12,882 nt of DNA from Bacteroidota bacterium (GCA_013334735.1 JAAXXA010000005.1:2965-15846), one strand, 5' to 3'; counted from the first letter of the stretch, positions 1-5,715 are shown. Notes: generated by a model from the sequence alone, not told the origin. Numbers and translations: made by a program.

Positions 1-38
1 CGTTCTTCTGGGGTAAATTTTCTTTTTGTTTTTGTCAT
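1..38 (-). CDS. Transposase OrfA, N-terminal fragment (truncated by window edge)
   Basis: An ATG at 38-36 on the minus strand opens a frame reading MTKTKRKFTPEE and then runs off the window. A basic start followed by KRKFTPEE is typical of the N-terminal helix-turn-helix subunit (OrfA) of IS3-family transposases. AGGA stands three bases before the ATG (complement of 42-45), one of the few clear ribosome binding sites in this window. A -7-like box, TAATTTTG on the minus strand (66 to 59), lies just upstream. Only 12 complete codons are visible, so the product call rests on this short motif plus the IS-like terminus. Confidence 0.55.
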   Translation of the reverse strand, partial: MTKTKRKFTPEE

Positions 39-57
39 GTTTCCTAAATTTACTGTT

Positions 58-79
58 ACAAAATTAAAATTAATTTTGT
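58..79. repeat. Perfect 10-bp inverted repeat inside the IS end
   Basis: ACAAAATTAA and TTAATTTTGT are separated by two bases, giving a 22-bp palindrome between the IS terminus and the OrfA start. In an RNA reading through from hicAB the hairpin would lie about 20 bases upstream of the OrfA ATG. It also contains the candidate -7 box of the transposase promoter (59-66). Confidence 0.6.
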
Positions 80-119
80 GTCCAGCTATTTAGGGGGTTA
101 AGACAATATCCTGTATCCG

Positions 120-524
120 TTAAATACGATGTATTAAATTTAACTCTGTCAATTCTCTCCCTATTTGATGTATCCCGTCTAATATCTTGTTGGTCTGTTG
201 CCCCGAAGGTTTCTTCCTGCCGTGAACGTATTGAGAAATCAACGTTGGATTCATACCTATCTTTTGACCAAGATACTTAGCATTAAGTACTTTGTAGTAT
301 TGAAAAAACTGTTTAAAATCTATTTCCAAACTCAAATTGTCTATAGTTATTTTTTCCTTTGTGTCTTCGAAGTACAATGTAGTTGATTCTAAAACATTAT
401 CTATAAGCTCAGGAATTGTCCGTCCTGTCGTACAAATAGCATAGTCTCTAGCATATGCAGAGAATCCTGTTCCTGTCATTTCGACTACTATTATAATCTT
501 TTTTTTGTTATTGGTCGTTTTCAT
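120..524 (-). CDS. hicB: HicB-family antitoxin with C-terminal helix-turn-helix
   Basis: This 134-residue protein is the probable antitoxin of a HicAB type II toxin-antitoxin pair. Residues about 8-60 form the HicB-type partial RNase H-like fold: beta strand IIIVVEM, then a short turn and FSAYARDY, which in the family binds and masks HicA. Residues about 80-106 (LNAKYLGQKIGMNPTLISQY) form an XRE-type helix-turn-helix, the part expected to bind the operon promoter and autoregulate. The gene lies 17 bp downstream of hicA on the same strand, so the two are co-transcribed. The stop codon is 14 bp from an IS terminus, yet the protein has the usual length and an ordinary C-terminus, so it looks intact. 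The toxin-first order is the classical HicAB arrangement. Confidence 0.85.
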   Translation of the reverse strand: MKTTNNKKKIIIVVEMTGTGFSAYARDYAICTTGRTIPELIDNVLESTTLYFEDTKEKITIDNLSLEIDFKQFFQYYKVLNAKYLGQKIGMNPTLISQYVHGRKKPSGQQTNKILDGIHQIGRELTELNLIHRI

Positions 525-541
525 ATCCTAAGTTTTTAAAA

Positions 542-727
542 TTATTTTATCCCTGCGTCTTTCTTTATCTTGTGTTCGAGTCCTTTTCCCAATTCCTGGC
601 TGCCATGATTTGGAAATATTATAGTTCCCGATTTTGTTTTATGCTTCATTTTCACATGTGAACCTTTTTGAGTCACGGGATACCATCCGTCGCTTATAAG
701 AAGTCTGTATAATTCAGAACATTTCAT
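542..727 (-). CDS. hicA: HicA-family mRNA interferase toxin
   Basis: This 61-residue protein is full length for HicA, a small ribonuclease with a double-stranded-RNA-binding-like fold that cleaves mRNA independently of ribosomes. It has the family layout: KCSELYRLLISDGW (helix 1), then VTQKGSHVKMKH with the catalytic histidine at position 24, then the strand TIIFPNHG, and a C-terminal helix LGKGLEHKIKKDAG. The invariant GSH is present, so the toxin looks active. It is first in the operon, about 22 bases downstream of the predicted transcription start, with hicB following. The start at 727 is the only ATG giving the complete helix 1. Confidence 0.88.
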   Translation of the reverse strand: MKCSELYRLLISDGWYPVTQKGSHVKMKHKTKSGTIIFPNHGSQELGKGLEHKIKKDAGIK

Positions 728-755
728 CTATTCTCGCTAAGCTAAATTTATTCCA

Positions 756-786
756 CAAAGGTATATTATTATTTACCTAATTCAAA
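756..786 (-). promoter_or_regulatory. Bacteroidota-type promoter of hicAB
   Basis: On the minus strand, TTTG (786-783) is followed after exactly 19 bases by TACCTTTG (763-756). This matches the Bacteroidota sigma-ABfr consensus TTTG-N19-21-TAnnTTTG. The predicted start near 749 leaves a leader of about 22 bases before the hicA ATG. This is the best promoter match in the window. HicB would be expected to bind here or nearby, but I saw no clear operator palindrome. Confidence 0.7.
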
Positions 787-1035
787 TTTATTTTTGCATT
801 TTTTTCAATTCGGAGAGTTTTCAGGACGAAACATCAGAGGATATTGGCTTATAAATCTTATCTTCCTATAACATTATTTTATTATAAATCCCCCAATTAT
901 TCTCTTTAGCAAAGATGTAAAATAATTCCTTATAATCAAAGCTTTATGCTATTATTTATCCGACAGCAAACGGTTACAAACGGATATTAAACGAAACTAA
1001 ATGTGTAAAAACCGAATGAGGGTTGGGAGAGTTTG

Positions 1036-1043
1036 TTACTTTG
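1036..1043 (+). promoter_or_regulatory. Possible -7 box of the first ssb gene
   Basis: TTACTTTG matches the TAnnTTTG consensus at seven of eight positions and would start a transcript near 1050, leaving a leader of about 44 bases. No TTTG is seen at the expected -33 distance, so this is tentative. Confidence 0.35.
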
Positions 1044-1074
1044 CTCCGTCAAAACATCAATAATCAAATTTACT

Positions 1075-1119
1075 AACAACAAAAATCAAAATTATGAAAA
1101 CAACAAACAAAGTAGAATT
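1075..1119 (+). repeat. 45-bp perfect direct repeat, copy 1 (ssb leader plus first codons)
   Basis: It runs from AACAACAAAAATCAAAATT through the ATG and the first 26 coding bases of the first ssb gene. It is identical to 1561-1605, offset by 486 bp. Beyond base 1119 the two genes differ heavily even at synonymous sites. Confidence 0.9.
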
Positions 1120-1426
1120 GAACGGATTCGTAGGAATTGCTCCTGAAGTAAAAACATTAAGCAATGGTAGCAAAGTAGCTCACCTTACACTTGCAACGGA
1201 TGAAACTTATAAAAGTAAAACAGGCGAGTGGGTAAAAAACACAACATGGCATCGTATTACCCTTTGGAACAAAGCGGCTGATAAAGCAGGTGAAATGCTT
1301 AAAAAAGGTACACGTGTTACACTCACCGGTAAGCTGGTAAATCGTGAGTTTACCGATAAAAGCGGAATCAAAAGAAATATTATTGAAATTTTCGCAAAAT
1401 CGTTTGAACCCTTAATGGCAGCGTAG
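1094..1426 (+). CDS. ssb: Short single-stranded DNA-binding protein, first of two tandem copies
   Basis: This 110-residue protein is an SSB-type OB fold that binds single-stranded DNA during replication, recombination or uptake. Family features in order: NKVELNGFVGIAPEVK (strand 1), SKVAHLTLAT, the DNA-contacting TTWHRITLWNKAAD with Trp52 and Trp58, GTRVTLTGKLVNREF, and IKRNIIEIFAKSFE. It stops right after the OB fold (PLMAA), so it lacks the disordered C-terminal tail and acidic tip (DDDIPF in E. coli) by which the main cellular SSB recruits partner proteins. Short SSBs like this are common in Bacteroidota alongside a full-length SSB, and probably act in recombination or mobile-DNA settings. 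A second copy, about 63% identical by hand count, follows 153 bp downstream. Confidence 0.9.
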   Translation: MKTTNKVELNGFVGIAPEVKTLSNGSKVAHLTLATDETYKSKTGEWVKNTTWHRITLWNKAADKAGEMLKKGTRVTLTGKLVNREFTDKSGIKRNIIEIFAKSFEPLMAA

Positions 1427-1435
1427 AAAATAGGT

Positions 1436-1512
1436 ACAAGGCATAAGGCACAAGTTACAAGCTGGAATACATTTTCAAAAATAATTAGTCTCCCTTATGC
1501 CTTTTGCCTTGT
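1436..1512. repeat. Imperfect inverted repeat with GGCATAAGG words
   Basis: The left arm ACAAGGCATAAGGCACAAG (1436-1454) and the right arm CTTATGCCTTTTGCCTTGT (1494-1512) pair at 17 of 19 positions around a 39-base loop. It begins 9 bases after the first ssb stop codon and could act as a weak terminator or RNA-stabilising hairpin. The same GGCATAAGG/CCTTATGCC words recur in the spacers at 3178-3248 and 5714-5725. Confidence 0.65.
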
Positions 1513-1560
1513 CAACTTGTTAACTTATAAAATAATTTAAACAACAAAAATCAATCAATA

Positions 1561-1605
1561 AACAACAAAAATCAAAATTATGAAAACAACAAACAAAGTA
1601 GAATT
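1561..1605 (+). repeat. 45-bp perfect direct repeat, copy 2 (ssb leader plus first codons)
   Basis: It is identical to 1075-1119. The first part of the leader (AACAACAAAAATCAA) occurs a further time just upstream at 1540-1554, so the second gene carries the leader motif twice. Confidence 0.9.
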
Positions 1606-1918
1606 AGCAGGTTACGTGGGTATAGCGCCCGAAGTAAAAGAATTAAGTAACGGAAGTAAATTGGCAAACTTTACTATTGCCACGCACGAAAGTTATAAAA
1701 ACAAAAAAGGCGACTGGGAAGATGTTACCACATGGCATCATGTAAGTGTATGGAATAAAACTGCCGATAAAGCGATTGAAAGCATTAAAAAAGGATCGCG
1801 TGTACAAATAGCCGGTAAACTTGTAAGCCGCAGCTATACCGATAAACAGGGCATTAAAAGAACAATAGTAGAAGTGGTAGCTACATCCTTCGAAATGATT
1901 GAAGCCGTAGCAGCATAA
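1580..1918 (+). CDS. ssb: Short single-stranded DNA-binding protein, second of two tandem copies
   Basis: This 112-residue paralog of the preceding gene has the same OB-fold layout: NKVELAGYVGIAPEVK, the Trp-containing TTWHHVSVWNKTAD, then SRVQIAGKLVSRSYTDK and a final strand ending TSFEMIEAVAA. Both tryptophans are kept and it too lacks an acidic tail. The proteins share the first nine residues exactly and about 63% overall, and codon choice differs freely after the start region, so the duplication is old. Charged residues differ most around the loop after TGEW/KGDW, which could change DNA affinity or pairing. I see no clear -7 box between the copies, so the second may be read through from the first. 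A strong terminator follows. Confidence 0.9.
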   Translation: MKTTNKVELAGYVGIAPEVKELSNGSKLANFTIATHESYKNKKGDWEDVTTWHHVSVWNKTADKAIESIKKGSRVQIAGKLVSRSYTDKQGIKRTIVEVVATSFEMIEAVAA

Positions 1919-1946
1919 TACCAATAGTGTAAATTGTTTGTAGCCA

Positions 1947-1987
1947 AACAATAAAAAAGGCGGACAATGTCCGCCTTTTTTATTGTT
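1947..1987. terminator. Bidirectional intrinsic terminator between ssb and manC
   Basis: A perfect 20-bp inverted repeat has a GC-rich core GGCGGACA/TGTCCGCC flanked by A6 on the left and T6 on the right. It can therefore end transcription from the ssb genes on the plus strand and from manC on the minus strand. It sits between the two convergent stop codons (1918 and 1997). Confidence 0.92.
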
Positions 1988-1996
1988 CATGTAAGA

Positions 1997-3088
1997 TTAA
2001 ACATATTGCTCACCTTTTTCAATTTTCACATCGTTAACAAACTGTCGTATATGTTGTTCGTCCGACATTTTGCATATTAAAAGAATATTGTCCGATTCCA
2101 CAACAATATAATCTTTAAGTCCTTGAATAATTGCAAGTTTGTTATTAGGTAAATTTACTATGCAATTATTTGAATTATAAACCATTGCATTTTTCCCTAT
2201 AATTGCATTTCCTTCATTATTTTTTGCGCGGGTTTCGTAAAGCGAACCCCAAGTTCCAAGGTCGGACCAACCAAAATCGGACTGAAGCACATACACATTA
2301 TCGGCTTTTTCCATTATGCCATAATCAATGGAAATGCTACGACAAACGGCATAAGCATCCTTAATAAATTTCTTTTCTTTAGTTGTATTATATATTTTTT
2401 CTCCTTCTTTAAAAATGGTATCTATTTCAGGTAAATATTTTTCAAAAGCATCAATAATATTTTTTGCTTTCCAAATAAAGATTCCTGAATTCCACAAAAA
2501 ATCACCGCTTTTAAGAAATGATTTTGCCATTTCAAGAATAGGTTTTTCTGTAAAAGTTTTTACTTTTTTTATCCTTTTTTCTATCGGGCAAACAATATCT
2601 TTATTAAATTGAATGTAACCATAACCGGTGTCGGGGCGACTTGGTTTTATACCCAGAGTAAGTAACCAATCATTCTCGGATGTAGCTTTTAAAGCGGAGT
2701 GAATAACTTCAATAAATTCATCTTCTTTAAGAATTATATGATCGGAAGGAGAAACAACAATGTTTGCATCCTTATTTTTCGTATAAATTTTATAACAAGA
2801 GTAAGCAATGCATGGAGCAGTATTCCTTCGGGTGGGTTCACAAATAATTTGCTCTTCACTAATTCCGGGAAGTTGTTCTAAAACAAGCTTTTTATAAATT
2901 TCGTTTGTTACAATAAAGATATTTTCTTTCTTACACACACGAACAAAACGATTGTAGGTTTGCTGTATTAATGTTTGACCTGTTCCTAAAATATCAATAA
3001 ATTGTTTAGGATGAGATGTACGACTTATAGGCCAGAACCTTGTGCCGATTCCTCCCGCCATAATAACACAATAGTTATTTTTATTCAT
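1997..3088 (-). CDS. manC: Mannose-1-phosphate guanylyltransferase (GDP-mannose pyrophosphorylase)
   Basis: This cytoplasmic enzyme joins mannose 1-phosphate and GTP to make GDP-mannose, the donor for mannosyl and, after conversion, fucosyl residues in surface glycans. The 363 residues show the nucleotidyltransferase signature MAGGIGTRFWPISR...PKQF (10-30), EPTRRNTAP (84-92), the metal-binding SPSDH (113-117), TGYGYI (154-159), EKP (181-183), WNSGIF (199-204) and DFGWSDLGTW (271-280). The C-terminal phosphomannose isomerase domain of long ManC/AlgA proteins is absent, as is usual for the short bacterial form. I chose the ATG at 3088 because it lies two residues before the nucleotide-binding strand; an upstream ATG at 3148 would add a hydrophobic stretch not expected in this enzyme. 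A -7-like TATTTTTG lies at 3119-3112. Confidence 0.92.
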   Translation of the reverse strand: MNKNNYCVIMAGGIGTRFWPISRTSHPKQFIDILGTGQTLIQQTYNRFVRVCKKENIFIVTNEIYKKLVLEQLPGISEEQIICEPTRRNTAPCIAYSCYKIYTKNKDANIVVSPSDHIILKEDEFIEVIHSALKATSENDWLLTLGIKPSRPDTGYGYIQFNKDIVCPIEKRIKKVKTFTEKPILEMAKSFLKSGDFLWNSGIFIWKAKNIIDAFEKYLPEIDTIFKEGEKIYNTTKEKKFIKDAYAVCRSISIDYGIMEKADNVYVLQSDFGWSDLGTWGSLYETRAKNNEGNAIIGKNAMVYNSNNCIVNLPNNKLAIIQGLKDYIVVESDNILLICKMSDEQHIRQFVNDVKIEKGEQYV

Positions 3089-3111
3089 TACAGTTATATT
3101 TAATAATAATG

Positions 3112-3119
3112 CAAAAATA
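3112..3119 (-). promoter_or_regulatory. Possible -7 box of manC
   Basis: On the minus strand TATTTTTG fits TAnnTTTG and would start a transcript near 3105, about 17 bases before the chosen manC ATG. No -33 TTTG is seen at the right distance. If real, it supports the ATG at 3088 over the one at 3148. Confidence 0.35.
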
Positions 3120-3177
3120 TAAAAAATAGTCAACATTATACTTTGCATGGGGTAAATTATTACATTTGGGTTTCAGG

Positions 3178-3248
3178 TAAAGGGTATAAGGGTATATGGC
3201 ATAACCTGCTCTTCCTTATGCCTTTATACCTTATAACTCTATACCTTT
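3178..3248. repeat. Degenerate inverted repeat with GGTATAAGG/GGCATAAGG words
   Basis: The left side reads AGGGTATAAGGGTATATGGCATAA and the right side contains CCTTATGCCTTTATACC and then CTATACC, so the arms are related but imperfect complements. It fills the spacer between the SprT-like gene and manC, both on the minus strand. It resembles the spacer repeats at 1436-1512 and 5714-5725 and may be one copy of a genome-wide intergenic repeat. Confidence 0.55.
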
Positions 3249-3286
3249 TTGTATTCATAAAATGCGACAATTTATCCCGTTACTGA

Positions 3287-3913
3287 CTAAATATATTGTT
3301 GATTTTCTACAGGAAACACTTTATGAATAGGGCTAAATAAGTATTTTTTTTTGTTTTTTAAGCAGACACACAATATTCTTTTGCGTATCTTTTTTTCTCT
3401 TCTAAAATATTGTCCATTAGAAGATTGGAATAATAATCCATCCGAAATATCGTCAATAAAAACACCCGATTTTTCTTTATCAAAATTTGCCAGCACTTTG
3501 AATAAGCCGGTATCAATGCAACTTGAAGCACGTGGATTAATAATATGTTTTTCTAATGCTTTTAATATAGTATCGGGAAAAATTCCTTTATCCATGGTTG
3601 TTTGCATTAACGAACTAAAATGTTTTTTCCATGTTTTTCCATGCGGTTTTGCATAAAAATGTTTTTCTTTCCATACAAGATAATGAGCAAATTCATGAAG
3701 AAATGTGATAAGAAATGAATAAGGATTCAAATTGTTATTAATAGAAATAGTAGGAGCTTGTTTTTTATGTAAACAAGGGTTAAAGTCGCCATATTTTGAA
3801 GATCTGCTTCCCGCAATTTTTATGTTTAAGTCAACTGTTTCAAGTAAAACAGAAATTATTGGAAATGCACCAAAAGGAAGATATTTTTCTGGAATTTTTA
3901 TTTTTTTTTCCAT
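3287..3913 (-). CDS. SprT-like zinc metalloprotease domain protein
   Basis: This 208-residue protein belongs to the SprT-like group, related to the domain of SPRTN/Spartan proteases that degrade proteins crosslinked to DNA; the bacterial members are poorly characterised. The zincin motif HEFAH is at 73-77, with the upstream segment SFLITFL giving the usual helix. The third ligand is probably His91 in AKPHGKTWKKHF, which matches the H-G-x-x-W pattern of the family. After about residue 120 the sequence is less distinctive and ends in a basic region (RREKKIRKRILCVCLKNKKK), perhaps the degenerate C-terminal part of the SprT fold; only one C-x-C is present, so no complete zinc ribbon is visible. 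It sits between a small lipoprotein gene and manC on the same strand. Function beyond a metalloprotease fold is not shown. Confidence 0.8.
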   Translation of the reverse strand: MEKKIKIPEKYLPFGAFPIISVLLETVDLNIKIAGSRSSKYGDFNPCLHKKQAPTISINNNLNPYSFLITFLHEFAHYLVWKEKHFYAKPHGKTWKKHFSSLMQTTMDKGIFPDTILKALEKHIINPRASSCIDTGLFKVLANFDKEKSGVFIDDISDGLLFQSSNGQYFRREKKIRKRILCVCLKNKKKYLFSPIHKVFPVENQQYI

Positions 3914-3957
3914 TTAATAGTCTGATAAGCTTTATTTAGGTTATAAAAAATAAGAAT

Positions 3958-4137
3958 CTAAACTTTAGGCACTTTAGGCACTTCAAACTTTAGGCACTCA
4001 TTATTTTTATATGATTTCGCCTTGCTGAAAGTGGGGCAATCGCATTTTTTTTTATGCCTGAAAATGAAACATCCTGAGAAAAATAAGCTAAAAATGAATA
4101 TAAAAAGTAAAATAATATTTTTTTTAAATCGAAACAT
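3958..4137 (-). CDS. Small putative lipoprotein, unrecognised family
   Basis: This 59-residue product has a basic start (MFRFKKN), a hydrophobic stretch (residues 8-20) and Cys23 in FFSGC. The cysteine placement fits a loose lipobox, though Phe at -3 is unusual. The mature part contains HKKKCDCPTF, a Cys-Asp-Cys-Pro motif that I associate with small Bacteroidota lipoproteins but cannot name. The last residues, VPKVPKV, come from a 9-base tandem repeat. I chose the ATG at 4137 over 4167 because a -7-like box (TACTTTTG, 4172-4165) covers the upstream one. It is divergent from mlaE and possibly co-transcribed with the SprT-like gene 44 bp downstream. The reading frame could still be a chance one, so confidence is moderate. 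Confidence 0.5.
   Translation of the reverse strand: MFRFKKNIILLFIFIFSLFFSGCFIFRHKKKCDCPTFSKAKSYKNNECLKFEVPKVPKV
3962..3995. repeat. 9-bp repeat ACTTTAGGC, three copies
   Basis: Copies lie at 3962-3970, 3971-3979 and 3987-3995; the first two are directly tandem. On the minus strand they encode the Val-Pro-Lys repeats at the C-terminus of the small lipoprotein and reach its stop codon, which suggests the repeat has been captured by or expanded into the gene end. Confidence 0.8.
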
Positions 4138-4969
4138 AGTAAATTTGCTTTTTGTAAATAACCTCAAAAGTAATAAAAAATTGTTTTTCAGAACTTATAA
4201 GACAGATAAACCGGAAGATGCGGATTTACTTTTCAAAATCTTTTATGATATTGGAAAATATTCACTATTAATGAAAAGGGTGTTCTCAAAACCTGACAGA
4301 TGGTCGGTTTTCAGAAAACAAACTTTTATTGAAATGGATAACCTTTGCTTAGGCTCACTTGGCATTGTTGCAATTATTTCTATTTTTATGGGAGCCGTTC
4401 TTGTAATTCAAACAGCGTATAGTATATCAACACCTTTGGTTCCTCTTTACACTATAGGTTTTACAACCAGGCAATCCCTGATATTGGAATTTTGTCCTAC
4501 AATTGTAAGTTTGATTCTTGCGGGGAAAGTAGGGTCGCGCATTTCTTCCGAAATAGGAACAATGCGTGTTACAGAACAAATTGACGCATTAGAAATTATG
4601 GGAATTAATTCTGCTAATTATCTTATTCTTCCCAAAATAATAGCCTGTGTTTTGTTAAATCCTTTTTTGATTATTGCCAGTATGTTTTTAGGAATGTTCG
4701 GTGGCTGGATCGTTGCAGTATTTACAGGAGCTGTTACTTCAAATGTTTATATTTTCGGATTGCAATCGTTTTTTGATTCATACCCGGTTTTTTACGCATT
4801 AATTAAGACTTCTGTTTTTGCTTTCATCATTACTTCTATTTCCGGTTATCATGGGTATTATACACGCGGAGGAGCTTTAGAAGTTGGTCGTTCCAGTACA
4901 TTAGCTGTTGTTTACAGCAGCATTTTAATTTTATTGACAAATCTGATATTAACACAACTATTGCTATAA
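4094..4969 (+). CDS. mlaE: MlaE-family ABC transporter permease (phospholipid/MCE transport)
   Basis: This inner-membrane permease belongs to the Mla/MCE systems, which move phospholipids between the inner and outer membranes. It shows the MlaE core SLGIVAIISIFMGAVLVIQ, the hallmark SSEIGTMRVTEQIDALEIMG (about 4541-4600), then several membrane segments and an end in LTNLILTQLLL. The start is uncertain. Similarity to family members already begins at DIGKYSLLMKRVF (about 4247), upstream of the ATG at 4271. The next in-frame ATG is 4094, used here, but it overlaps the opposing lipoprotein gene by 44 bp; a TTG at 4181 would give 263 residues, closer to the family length. The stop overlaps the mlaF start (TAATG), so the two are translationally coupled. 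No MlaD gene is nearby, as is often so in Bacteroidota. Confidence 0.88.
   Translation: MNIKSKIIFFLNRNIVNLLFVNNLKSNKKLFFRTYKTDKPEDADLLFKIFYDIGKYSLLMKRVFSKPDRWSVFRKQTFIEMDNLCLGSLGIVAIISIFMGAVLVIQTAYSISTPLVPLYTIGFTTRQSLILEFCPTIVSLILAGKVGSRISSEIGTMRVTEQIDALEIMGINSANYLILPKIIACVLLNPFLIIASMFLGMFGGWIVAVFTGAVTSNVYIFGLQSFFDSYPVFYALIKTSVFAFIITSISGYHGYYTRGGALEVGRSSTLAVVYSSILILLTNLILTQLLL
4140..4172. promoter_or_regulatory. Possible divergent promoters between the small lipoprotein gene and mlaE
   Basis: On the plus strand TAAATTTG (4140-4147) and on the minus strand TACTTTTG (4172-4165) both fit TAnnTTTG and face opposite ways 17 bases apart. Neither has a convincing -33 TTTG at the right spacing, and such matches occur by chance in AT-rich DNA. 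If real, a plus-strand transcript starting near 4154 would require mlaE to start at a TTG (4181) rather than at the ATG at 4094. Confidence 0.3.
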
Positions 4970-5715
4970 TGATTGAGGCAAGAAACATATATAAATATTT
5001 TGGCGATAAAAAAGTACTGCAAAATATCTCTGTCCGTTTTGAGAAAGGGAAAACGAATCTTATTATCGGTCAGAGCGGATCGGGCAAAACCGTATTGATG
5101 AAATGCCTTGTCGGTTTAATCGAAGTGGATGAAGGACAAGTGTATTACGATAATCGCAATTTTTCTGAAATGTCGCTTTTAGAGAAAAAAAATATCAGAA
5201 AAGAAATAGGTATGCTTTTTCAAGGCTCTGCATTGTTTGATTCAATGACTGTTGAAGAAAATGTAATGTTCCCCTTGAATATGTTTACCAAAATGAGTAA
5301 AGAAGAAAAGAAAGACAGGGTTAACGTATGCCTGAACAGAGTGAATATTGAAAATGCTAATAATTTGTTACCTTCCGAATTAAGTGGAGGTATGAGGAAG
5401 CGTGTTGCTATTGCCCGCGCTATATCCATGAAGCCTAAATATCTTTTTTGCGATGAACCAAATTCAGGGCTTGACCCTAAAACATCTATCGTTATTGATA
5501 AACTGATCAGCGAAATTACAACCGAATTTCAAATTACCACGGTTATCAATACTCATGATATGAATTCGGTAATTGAGATTGGCGATAAAATAGCTTTTGT
5601 TTATGAAGGAAAGCTTTGGTGGGAAGGCAATAAAAAAGATATTCTCAATACAGATAATAAAGAAATTAACAATTTCGTGTATGCTACCGAGTTGCTGAGA
5701 AAATTGAAAAAATAA
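4969..5715 (+). CDS. mlaF: MlaF-family ABC transporter ATPase
   Basis: This 248-residue ATPase powers the MlaE-type permease encoded immediately upstream. It is complete: Walker A GQSGSGKT (34-41), Q-loop Gln85 in GMLFQGSALFDS, ABC signature LSGGM (138-142) followed by RKRVAIARA, Walker B YLFCDEP (158-164), D-loop SGLDP, and switch His196 in NTHDM. The FQGSALFDSMTV segment after the Q-loop and the LSGGMRKR form of the signature are typical of the MlaF group rather than of general importers. It starts at the ATG overlapping the mlaE stop by one base. The 79-bp spacer after it contains one GGCATAAGG repeat word, then Nif3 begins. Confidence 0.93.
   Translation: MIEARNIYKYFGDKKVLQNISVRFEKGKTNLIIGQSGSGKTVLMKCLVGLIEVDEGQVYYDNRNFSEMSLLEKKNIRKEIGMLFQGSALFDSMTVEENVMFPLNMFTKMSKEEKKDRVNVCLNRVNIENANNLLPSELSGGMRKRVAIARAISMKPKYLFCDEPNSGLDPKTSIVIDKLISEITTEFQITTVINTHDMNSVIEIGDKIAFVYEGKLWWEGNKKDILNTDNKEINNFVYATELLRKLKK

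Larger units (their letters stand above)
1..105 (-). mobile_element. End of an insertion sequence, probably IS3 family (IS150 group), cut by the window edge
   Basis: Read on the minus strand from base 105, the sequence starts TGTCTTAACCCCCTA and continues to GCTGGACAC. This resembles the terminal repeats of IS150-group IS3 elements (TGTnCTGACCCC...TTGGACA) as I remember them. A transposase-like reading frame begins 67 bp inside this end, a normal distance for OrfA in that family. Between the terminus and the start codon lies a perfect 10-bp inverted repeat (58-79). The other end lies outside the window, so the target duplication and exact boundary cannot be checked. The element points away from hicB, whose stop codon is only 14 bp beyond the proposed terminus. 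Family assignment is inference; the frame and palindrome are directly visible. Confidence 0.6.
728..1093. other. Gene-free divergent intergenic region between hicA and ssb
   Basis: This 366-bp stretch holds the hicAB promoter at its left end and the probable ssb promoter at its right end. The middle (about 790-1020) is AT-rich with stops in all frames, and I see no tRNA, recognisable structured RNA, IS remnant or strong terminator in it. A near repeat, ACGGTTACAAACGGA, occurs at about 970-983. Nothing else can be supported. Confidence 0.6.

Noticed and set aside
120..1130. Shared MKTTN start of HicB and both SSBs as evidence of a common origin or leader
   Set aside because: The hicB codons and leader differ from the ssb ones, and Lys/Thr/Asn-rich starts are common in AT-rich Bacteroidota genes; probably chance.
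120..1918. hicAB plus duplicated ssb as a new defence island
   Set aside because: No effector, nuclease, helicase or sensor gene is associated; the two units are divergent with separate promoters and each is an ordinary family.
1643..1990. Minus-strand reading frame opposite the second ssb gene
   Set aside because: It lies opposite a clear ssb gene, crosses the terminator, and shows no domain-like pattern.
3089..3148. Upstream ATG of manC adding 20 residues including IFYIFALLLN
   Set aside because: The enzyme is cytoplasmic and the family starts at the nucleotide-binding strand; a candidate -7 box overlaps this extension.
3351..3656. Plus-strand frame opposite the SprT-like gene
   Set aside because: The minus strand carries HEFAH and other family motifs; the plus frame is a shadow.
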